From Curtobacterium oceanosedimentum (GTDB lineage: Bacteria; Actinomycetota; Actinomycetes; Actinomycetales; Microbacteriaceae): a DNA stretch of 53,797 nucleotides. Below are positions 48,266 to 53,797 of the stretch, piece by piece. The stretch's first letter is position 1. Each line of letters opens with the position of its first letter. A program made the translations under genes and the position numbers. The notes under the pieces were generated by a model. It saw only the letters and a list, made by a program, of their open reading frames with translations. It made no database searches and had not been told where the DNA came from. Location of the stretch: contig NZ_JAIXIG010000027.1 in assembly GCF_020297365.1 (NCBI RefSeq), positions 1 through 53,797 of the forward strand. Direction: 5' to 3'.

Positions 48266-49042
48266 TCAGGCGGCGGGGGCCTCGACGGTGGTGACCGCGC
48301 CGGTGTCGCCCGGGTGCTCGTAGTGGGCGCGCACCAGGATCGGGCGGTGGTCGGAGATGCCGGCCGGCAGGGTCTCGACGCCGGCGATGTGCAAACCGAC
48401 ACTCGTCGCGAAGTCGAAGTGCCCCGTGAACTTGCGGTAGCGCAGGTACGTCGGCTGGTCCGACAGCGAGAGCGCGAAGCCGTGCTGCTCGATCTTGCGC
48501 CGCAGGTTCGTCTGGAACCACGGGTAGTTGAAGTCGCCGACCATGATCGCCGGCACGTCCTTCGCCAGGTCGCGCAGGAACTGGTGCGCCGCCTCGATCT
48601 GCTTGCGGCGGAGCGAGTTGGTGGCGGTCAGCGGCGAGGCGTGGAACGAGGCCACGACCACCTCGGCGTCGGCCTCGGTGTCGCGCAGGTGCATCGCGAT
48701 GAGCCGCTCGTGCGCGGGGGCGAGCACCCGGTCGTGCAGGGACTTCTGCAGCGAGTGGATGCTGAAGTCCTGCACCTCGAAGCGGTCGTCGCGCTTGTAG
48801 ATCGCGAGCCCGAGGCGGTTGGTGCGGGTGGAGGCGGCGAGCGAGAGGCCACCGATCGACGGCGCCAGGTCGTTGCTGTCGCACTCCTGCACGCACAGGA
48901 CGTCGGCGTCCGACGCCTCGGCCAGGGCGGCGAGCTCGCCGTTGGCGGTGTGCTCGCGGAGGTTGTAGCTGACGACACGGAGCTGGATGGGCTGCACGGA
49001 CTGGTCCGTTGCGATCGTGCTCTGCTGCTCTGGCGCGGCCAT
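48266..49042 (-). CDS. Endonuclease/exonuclease/phosphatase-family protein
   Basis: 258 residues. EEP catalytic set in order: RVVSYNLREH (Asn), VLCVQECDS (Glu), ASFHASPL, IMVGDFNYPW (Asp, Asn), AGISDHRPILV (Asp-His). Mg-dependent phosphodiesterase; the substrate (DNA, lipid or nucleotide) is unknown. No signal peptide at the chosen ATG 49042. Converges with metI. Confidence 0.9.
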   Translation of the reverse strand: MAAPEQQSTIATDQSVQPIQLRVVSYNLREHTANGELAALAEASDADVLCVQECDSNDLAPSIGGLSLAASTRTNRLGLAIYKRDDRFEVQDFSIHSLQKSLHDRVLAPAHERLIAMHLRDTEADAEVVVASFHASPLTATNSLRRKQIEAAHQFLRDLAKDVPAIMVGDFNYPWFQTNLRRKIEQHGFALSLSDQPTYLRYRKFTGHFDFATSVGLHIAGVETLPAGISDHRPILVRAHYEHPGDTGAVTTVEAPAA

Positions 49043-49175
49043 GCTGCCTTCCTGTCCGGGCGGTCCGGTCACCCTGCCGCGGTCACCGTACTCGGCGTTC
49101 GCAAGCGGATGCTGAGACTGTAACGCCTGGCGGGTTTCCTCCGTGTGACCGTGACGAGAACGGACAGCGGCCCGG

Positions 49176-50585
49176 TCAGGCGCGGACACGGCGTGCGGGG
49201 CGGATCGTCTCGCCCGCTGTACGGCTCATCAGGACGCCCTCGAGGCAGGCGACCGCGAGCAGGGCGGCGATGACCCAGAACGCGACCGCGTACGGTCCGT
49301 CGCCGCCCAACCCGGAGGCCGCGCGGATGACGACGGCGGCGACGGCGACGCCGAACCCGGCGGCGGTCTGCTGCAGCGTCGAGGACAGCGTGTTGGCCGG
49401 CGTCATGTCCGCCTGCTCGACGTCGGCGAAGGCGATGGTGTTGTAGGCCGTGAACCCCACCGACCGGGCGGCACCACTGACGACGAGCAGCACCGCGAGC
49501 ACCCAGAACGGCGTCTCACGGGTCATGAACGCCATCGCGACGACACTGAGCGCTGCGACCGCCGACGACACGATGATCACCGGGCGGTAGCCGAACCACC
49601 GCAGGAACGGCGTGGTCATCGGCTTGATGCCGAGGTTGCCGACGAAGACCCAGAGCACGGCGGACCCGGCGAGCACCGCGCTCCAGCCCCAGGCGTCCTG
49701 GAACAGCAGCGGCAGCACGAACGGCACGGCCGACACGGCCAGACGGAACAGGCTGCCGCCGGCGTGCGACACCCGGAAGGTCTCGAGGCGGAACGCGTCC
49801 AGTCCCATGATCGGGTGCGGTGCGCGGCGGAAGTGCCGGACGGCGAACCAGCAGCACACCGCGCCGAGGACACCGGAGACGACCACGGCGACGACCGGCA
49901 CGACGTCGAGCGCGAGCAGCGACGCCATCACCACGAGCGACCCGAGCCCCACGCAGGCGAGCAGCGACCCGAACCAGTCGAAGGGCACGCGCTGGGCGGC
50001 GCGTTCCTGCGGCACGAGCACCAGGGCCGCGACGAAGGCGACGACCCCGAGCGGGATGTTGATGAGGAAGATCCAGTGCCACGTCAGGGTCTCGACGAGC
50101 ACACCGCCGAGGAACGGGGCGATGATCGGGGCGGCGAGGGCCGGCCAGGTCAGGATCGCGATGGCGGTGACGAGCTGTTCGCGTCCGGCGCTCCGGAGCA
50201 CGACGAGCCGGCCGACGGGCACCATGAGCGCTCCACCGAGCCCCTGCAGGATTCGCCACAGCGTCAGCTCGACCAGGCCGGTCGACATCGCGCACAGGGC
50301 GGACGCGACGGTGAACAGGGCGATCGCGCCGGCGAAGACCGTGCGGGAGCCGATCCGGTCGGTCAGCCAGCCGGACACCGGGATGAAGACCGCGAGGGTG
50401 ACGAGGTACGCGGTGATCGCGACCCCGACCGCGGCGGAGTCGACGCCGAGGTCGCGTCCCATCGCCGGGGCCGCGGTCGCCAGGATCGTGCCGTCCAGCA
50501 GCTCCATGAAGAAGGTCCCGGCGACGAGTACGGCGACCGCCGTGCTGCCCGTCCGCCGTCTGGGTGTCGTCGCCGTCGTCGTCAT
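49176..50585 (-). CDS. DHA2-family MFS efflux transporter
   Basis: 469 residues, about 13-14 helices. LVAGTFFMELLDGTILATAAPAMGRDLGVDSAAVGVAITAYLVTLAVFIPVSGWLTDRIGSRTVF is the DHA2 start; RILQGLGGALMVPVGRLVVLRSAG follows. Third DHA2 pump in the window. A palindrome touching its -10 box may control it. Substrate not predictable; it is divergent from the D-amino-acid operon. Confidence 0.92.
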   Translation of the reverse strand: MTTTATTPRRRTGSTAVAVLVAGTFFMELLDGTILATAAPAMGRDLGVDSAAVGVAITAYLVTLAVFIPVSGWLTDRIGSRTVFAGAIALFTVASALCAMSTGLVELTLWRILQGLGGALMVPVGRLVVLRSAGREQLVTAIAILTWPALAAPIIAPFLGGVLVETLTWHWIFLINIPLGVVAFVAALVLVPQERAAQRVPFDWFGSLLACVGLGSLVVMASLLALDVVPVVAVVVSGVLGAVCCWFAVRHFRRAPHPIMGLDAFRLETFRVSHAGGSLFRLAVSAVPFVLPLLFQDAWGWSAVLAGSAVLWVFVGNLGIKPMTTPFLRWFGYRPVIIVSSAVAALSVVAMAFMTRETPFWVLAVLLVVSGAARSVGFTAYNTIAFADVEQADMTPANTLSSTLQQTAAGFGVAVAAVVIRAASGLGGDGPYAVAFWVIAALLAVACLEGVLMSRTAGETIRPARRVRA

Positions 50586-50594
50586 CGCTGCACG

Positions 50595-50614
50595 AGCCTA
50601 TGCCCGTGGGGCAT
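50595..50614 (-). promoter_or_regulatory. MFS -10 box with adjoining palindrome
   Basis: Minus-strand TAGGCT (50595-50600) is 9 nt from the ATG at 50585. ATGCCCGTGGGGCAT (50600-50614) is a perfect 6-bp-arm palindrome touching it, in the -10/-35 spacer where a repressor would act. Confidence 0.45.
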
Positions 50615-50634
50615 CGCACCCTGGCAGCCGGTCC

Positions 50635-50649
50635 TTCTGCATTGCAGAA
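50635..50649. promoter_or_regulatory. Perfect 15-bp palindrome, candidate IclR operator
   Basis: TTCTGCATTGCAGAA, arms TTCTGCA / TGCAGAA around one T, lies 76 nt before the start of the aldolase-like gene whose operon encodes an IclR regulator. Length and form fit IclR-type sites. Confidence 0.65.
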
Positions 50650-50724
50650 TGACCGCGACGGAGCCGTTGCCCCGCCACCCGTCGGAGCGGGAGCGTTGGG
50701 GCACCACGACGACCAGGAGGACCG

Positions 50725-51930
50725 ATGCCGATCGCACCCGCCACGGTGACCGCCAAGGGCGCGTGGTCCCCGGCGGCTCCGACGCCGCACCACGTGCTCG
50801 ACGACGCCCACCTGCCCGTGATGACCCTGCGTGCCTCAGCGCTCGCGCACAACACCGCGGTCATGCAGGCCTACGTCGACCGACACGGCCTGCTCTTCGC
50901 GCCGCACATGAAGACGCACATGGCGCCGGAGCTCGCCGCGGACCAGATCGCCGCGGGCGCCTGGGGCGTCACGGTCGCCTCCGTGCAGCAGGCGATGGTC
51001 GCGTGGGAGCACGGCGTGCACCGGATCCTGGTCGCGAACGAGGTCCTCGACCCCGCGGGGCTCGCCTGGCTGGCGTCGCGCCGGTCGGTCGACCACGGGG
51101 CCGACGTCTTCTGCTGCGTCGACTCGACGGCCGGCGTCGCCGCCGGTGTCGCTGCGCAGGAGGCCGTCGACGGCGAACTGCACGTCCTGGTCGAGGTCGG
51201 GTTCCCCGGCGGCCGCACCGGGGTCCGCTCCCCCGCCGAGGCACGCGACCTGGCCGAGCGCACGCACGCCGCCGGGCTCGTGCTCCGCGGCGTGTCCGGC
51301 TACGAGGGCGGGCTCCCCGGCGTCGACGCCGCCCGCACGTACGTCGCCGGTGTGCTCGCCGTCGCCCTCGCCGTCCGCCCCTTGGTCCCCGGCCCCCGCG
51401 CCCTGCTGAGCATGGGCGGCAGCGCCTGGTTCGACGCCGTCGTCGACGCGGTCACCGCCCGTCCGGACGACCTCGACGTGCTGCTGCGCTCCGGTGCGTC
51501 ACTGGTCCACGACGACGGCTTCTACGCCGAACGCACACCCTTCGGGCGGCAACCGGCCGAGGGCTCGCTGCGTGCCGCCATCGAGGTCTGGGGGCGCGTC
51601 ACCAGCTGCCCGGAACCCGGGCTCGCCTTCGTCGCCGTCGGCAAGCGCGACATCTCGTTCGACGAGGGACTGCCGGTGGTCCGACAGGTCCGCCCGGGAG
51701 GCACGGCTGCAGCCGCGCCGGTCCTCCCACCACCCGGGGCGGTCACCGTCACCCGCCTCGACGACCAGCACTGCTACCTCGCGTCCGGCGACGGGGCACC
51801 GACCCTCACGCCCGGCGACGTCGTCGTGTTCGGGATCTCGCACCCCTGCACGGTGTTCGACAAGTGGCGGCAGGTGCACGTGCTCGACGACGACGACACC
51901 GTGGTCCGGACGATCGCGACGTGGTTCTGA
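50725..51930 (+). CDS. D-threonine aldolase/D-serine dehydratase-like PLP enzyme
   Basis: 401 residues, fold type III. N-terminal alanine-racemase barrel with the PLP Lys in LLFAPHMKTHMAPELAADQ (residue ~59), and a C-terminal D-Ser-dehydratase-like domain (PF14031) whose metal pair is in VVFGISHPCTVFDKW (His and Cys). Likely cleaves or deaminates a D-hydroxy-amino acid in the cytoplasm. First gene of a coupled operon with iclR and a sugar kinase. Ribosome site CAGGAGGA. Confidence 0.9.
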   Translation: MPIAPATVTAKGAWSPAAPTPHHVLDDAHLPVMTLRASALAHNTAVMQAYVDRHGLLFAPHMKTHMAPELAADQIAAGAWGVTVASVQQAMVAWEHGVHRILVANEVLDPAGLAWLASRRSVDHGADVFCCVDSTAGVAAGVAAQEAVDGELHVLVEVGFPGGRTGVRSPAEARDLAERTHAAGLVLRGVSGYEGGLPGVDAARTYVAGVLAVALAVRPLVPGPRALLSMGGSAWFDAVVDAVTARPDDLDVLLRSGASLVHDDGFYAERTPFGRQPAEGSLRAAIEVWGRVTSCPEPGLAFVAVGKRDISFDEGLPVVRQVRPGGTAAAAPVLPPPGAVTVTRLDDQHCYLASGDGAPTLTPGDVVVFGISHPCTVFDKWRQVHVLDDDDTVVRTIATWF

Positions 51931-52775
51931 TGGGTGCCGTACCCGGGTCCGCCGAGCCCCTCGACGGCGGGACGCCGGTGCGGAACGCCGCGCTGTCGCT
52001 GCGGCGGGCGCTCCGCTTGCTCGATTGCATCGCCGAGCGCACCCGCACGGGGGCACCGTCGGTGAGTCTGACCGAACTGGCCGCGGAGCTCGGCACGGCG
52101 AAGTCGACCGTGCTCCGGCTGACGGCCCCGATGCTCGAGAACGACCTGCTGCGCCGCACGCCGGACGCCGGGTTCACGCTGGGGCTCGGAGCCCTGCTGC
52201 TCGGCCAGAGCTACCTGGAGGGCATCGACCTGCGCTCGGCCGCCGCGCCGTTCCTGCGGCGGACCGCCGAGCAGACCGGCCTCACCTGCCACCTGGTCGT
52301 GCCCGACGGCACCGACATCGTGTACGTCGACAAGGTCGAGACCCGCGGCACCGTGCGGATGGGATCGAGGATCGGCAACCGCCTGCCGATGCGCAACACC
52401 GCCTCGGGCAAGGCGATCGTGGCGTTCGGGGAGCCGGAGCTGCTCGGCCGCGTGCTCGCGGAGCCGGCACGGGCCGTGACCGAGCACACCATCACCGACG
52501 ACGACCGCTGGCGGACCGAGGTCGACCGCACCCACGGTCGGGGCTACGGCATCGACGACCGCGAGAACGAACCGGACATCCGCTGCGTCGCGGCGCCGGT
52601 GTTCGACCACGCGAACCAGGTCGTCGGCGCGATGAGCATCTCGGGGCTCGCCTCGCGCTTCCCCGCAGCGGCGGTCCGCGAACTCGGCGACGGGGTCGTC
52701 CGGACGGCCCGCGAGATCTCGGTGGCGCTCGGGTCCTCGTCGGCGCAGCTCGCCCTGGCCCGGGGTGCCCGATGA
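51930..52775 (+). CDS. IclR-family transcriptional regulator
   Basis: 281 residues. Winged helix at ~22-85 (LSLRRALRLLDCIAERTRTGAPSVSLTELAAELGTAKSTVLRLTAPMLENDLLRR) and the IclR effector domain (RMGSRIGNRLPMRNTASGKAIVAF, GYGIDDRENEPDIRCVAAPVFD, MSISGLASRF). ATG 51930 shares one base with the previous stop. Probably controls its own operon at 50635. Confidence 0.93.
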   Translation: MGAVPGSAEPLDGGTPVRNAALSLRRALRLLDCIAERTRTGAPSVSLTELAAELGTAKSTVLRLTAPMLENDLLRRTPDAGFTLGLGALLLGQSYLEGIDLRSAAAPFLRRTAEQTGLTCHLVVPDGTDIVYVDKVETRGTVRMGSRIGNRLPMRNTASGKAIVAFGEPELLGRVLAEPARAVTEHTITDDDRWRTEVDRTHGRGYGIDDRENEPDIRCVAAPVFDHANQVVGAMSISGLASRFPAAAVRELGDGVVRTAREISVALGSSSAQLALARGAR

Positions 52776-53746
52776 CCGGTTCGGTGTTCACCTTCGGCGA
52801 GACCATGCTGCTCCTGACCGGTCAGGACGTCGGTGCCGTGCCCGACCTGCGACAGATGCGGGTCGACACGGGTGGGGCGGAGAGCAACGTCGCGATCGGA
52901 CTCGTCCGGGCCGGCGTGCCCACCACCTGGTTGGGACGTGTCGGCACCGACCCGGCCGGCGACCGGGTGACGGGCGACATCGGCGGCGAGGGCGTGGACG
53001 TCGTCGCGGTGCCCGACCCGGAGCGGTCGACCGGGATCATGATGAAGGAGCGGCTGCAGGACGGCCGCACCCGCGTGACCTACCACCGCCGGGGGTCGGC
53101 AGGCGCGGCACTGACACCGGACGACCTGCCCGCCAGCATCGTCGAGTCGGCGGCGCTCCTGCACCTGACCGGCATCACGCTCGCGCTCTCCGACTCCGCG
53201 CGGGAGACCGTGGCCGCGGCGGTCGACCGCGCGACGGCAGCGGGAGTCCCGGTGTCGTTCGACGTCAACCACCGCCCGAAGCTCATCGACGCGGACGCGG
53301 CCCGCACCCACTACCGACGGGTGGCGAGCCGTGCCGCCGTGGTGTTCGCCGGCGACGACGAAGCCCGGCTCGTGCTCGGGCGCGACGAACACGACGGTGA
53401 TGACGAGGCACTCGCGCACGGGCTCGCGGCACTCGCCGGCGGCCGAGCGATCGTGAAGCTCGGGTCGCGCGGCGCGGTGGCCTCGATCGACGGCGTGCTC
53501 CTGCACCGCCCGGCGACCCCGGTGCACGTGGTCGACCCGGTCGGCGCCGGCGACGCGTTCGTCGCGGGGTGGCTCGCCGCGACCCTCGCCGGGGCCAGCC
53601 CGGCCGAGGCGCTCGACCGCGCCGCCGACACCGGAGCGCTCGCCTGCACGGTCGCGGGTGACTGGGAGCGGCCGGACGCCGGTGCCCTGCACCGCGGGGC
53701 GCCTCCGGGCAGCGACCACGCCGTGCACGACCGAGTCGACCGCTGA
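52772..53746 (+). CDS. PfkB-family sugar kinase, 2-keto-3-deoxygluconate kinase-like
   Basis: 324 residues. N-terminal FTFGETMLLLTGQDVGAVPDLRQMRVDTGGAESNVAIGLVRAGV and the ATP-site signature VVDPVGAGDAFVAGWLAATLAGA; SFDVNHRPKLID is typical of KdgK. Coupled to iclR by an ATGA overlap. In related genomes this trio is joined by D-amino-acid or gluconate-type genes, so the operon may continue past the window. Confidence 0.9.
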   Translation: MTGSVFTFGETMLLLTGQDVGAVPDLRQMRVDTGGAESNVAIGLVRAGVPTTWLGRVGTDPAGDRVTGDIGGEGVDVVAVPDPERSTGIMMKERLQDGRTRVTYHRRGSAGAALTPDDLPASIVESAALLHLTGITLALSDSARETVAAAVDRATAAGVPVSFDVNHRPKLIDADAARTHYRRVASRAAVVFAGDDEARLVLGRDEHDGDDEALAHGLAALAGGRAIVKLGSRGAVASIDGVLLHRPATPVHVVDPVGAGDAFVAGWLAATLAGASPAEALDRAADTGALACTVAGDWERPDAGALHRGAPPGSDHAVHDRVDR

Positions 53747-53797
53747 ACCGCCGCACCGCACCGCACACCCCCTCACCGCCGCCACCACCACCACTAC
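53747..53797. other. Window end, no feature
   Basis: 51 nt of C-rich sequence after the kinase stop with CCG/CAC repeats; no hairpin or start codon with a ribosome site is visible. Confidence 0.3.

Noticed and set aside
49764..51929. Long N-terminal extension of the IclR reading frame
   Set aside because: The frame stays open for 722 codons through an antisense MFS gene and the aldolase gene; only the part from the ATG at 51930 has IclR similarity and a ribosome-coupled start.
1..53797. tRNA or rRNA genes
   Set aside because: I looked for T-loop (GGTTCGA-type) patterns with matching acceptor stems and for rRNA signatures and saw none; a covariance search would settle it.

Overview
This window is high-GC actinobacterial DNA, densely packed on both strands. 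Protein content suggests Microbacteriaceae, most likely a Curtobacterium-like plant or surface-associated bacterium; this taxonomic call is inference. Supporting signs are an archaeal-type AspRS, the proC / excisionase-like HTH / bS22 neighbourhood also known from mycobacteria (Rv0500, Rv0500A, Rv0500B), a Mn-type superoxide dismutase, and many genes whose start codon lies 6-8 nt after a TANNNT -10 box, the arrangement of leaderless transcripts. I see no rRNA, tRNA, CRISPR array, insertion sequence or phage block; this looks like chromosomal core plus ordinary accessory genes.

Layout. 1-9 kb: aspS, a Dabb protein and glutaredoxin pair, bS22 and its HTH neighbour, an ArsR regulator divergent from a TrkH/TrkA potassium uptake pair, proC, a cation diffusion facilitator, tadA and upp. 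8.6-15.1 kb: a leaderless 32-codon ORF upstream of a winged-helix regulator, a translationally coupled marR-photolyase-serine hydrolase operon, a PfkB kinase and a TetR regulator. 15.2-22.3 kb: sodA, flavin reductase, a DHA2 efflux pump with two palindromic operators on its promoter, and a Gfo/Idh/MocA-aldo/keto reductase fusion gene coupled to its LacI regulator, with two operators flanking the promoter. 22.5-24.6 kb: ribE-ribB-ribH under an FMN riboswitch. 24.7-28 kb: a surface locus with a sortase-type protein carrying eight chaplin-like repeats and a Pro/Ala-rich secreted protein. 28-35.4 kb: acetyltransferases, an Lrp regulator, a holin-X protein, DUF5997 with a divergent LysR-type effector domain lacking an HTH, Tag, VOC, aroQ, an FMN reductase and a pyrimidine-dimer-glycosylase-like protein.

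35.4-41.2 kb holds the NAD de novo operon nrtR-nadA-nadB-nadC-nifS, with a catalytically degenerate Nudix regulator and candidate operator half-sites upstream. 41.2-48 kb has acylphosphatase, a second DHA2 pump, an alditol oxidase, a 2'-5' RNA ligase-like protein and the metQ-metN-metI methionine transporter. 48.2-53.8 kb has an endonuclease/exonuclease/phosphatase protein, a third DHA2 pump, and a coupled operon of a D-threonine aldolase/D-serine dehydratase-like enzyme, an IclR regulator and a sugar kinase, preceded by a perfect 15-bp palindrome.

Between genes, especially convergent ones, there is a dispersed family of near-perfect palindromes built on ACGGGAGGC...GCCTCCCGT. They probably act as terminators, but several share an asymmetric flank, so they look like a repeat family and not independent hairpins. 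A second, unrelated inverted-repeat family occurs twice around 48 kb.
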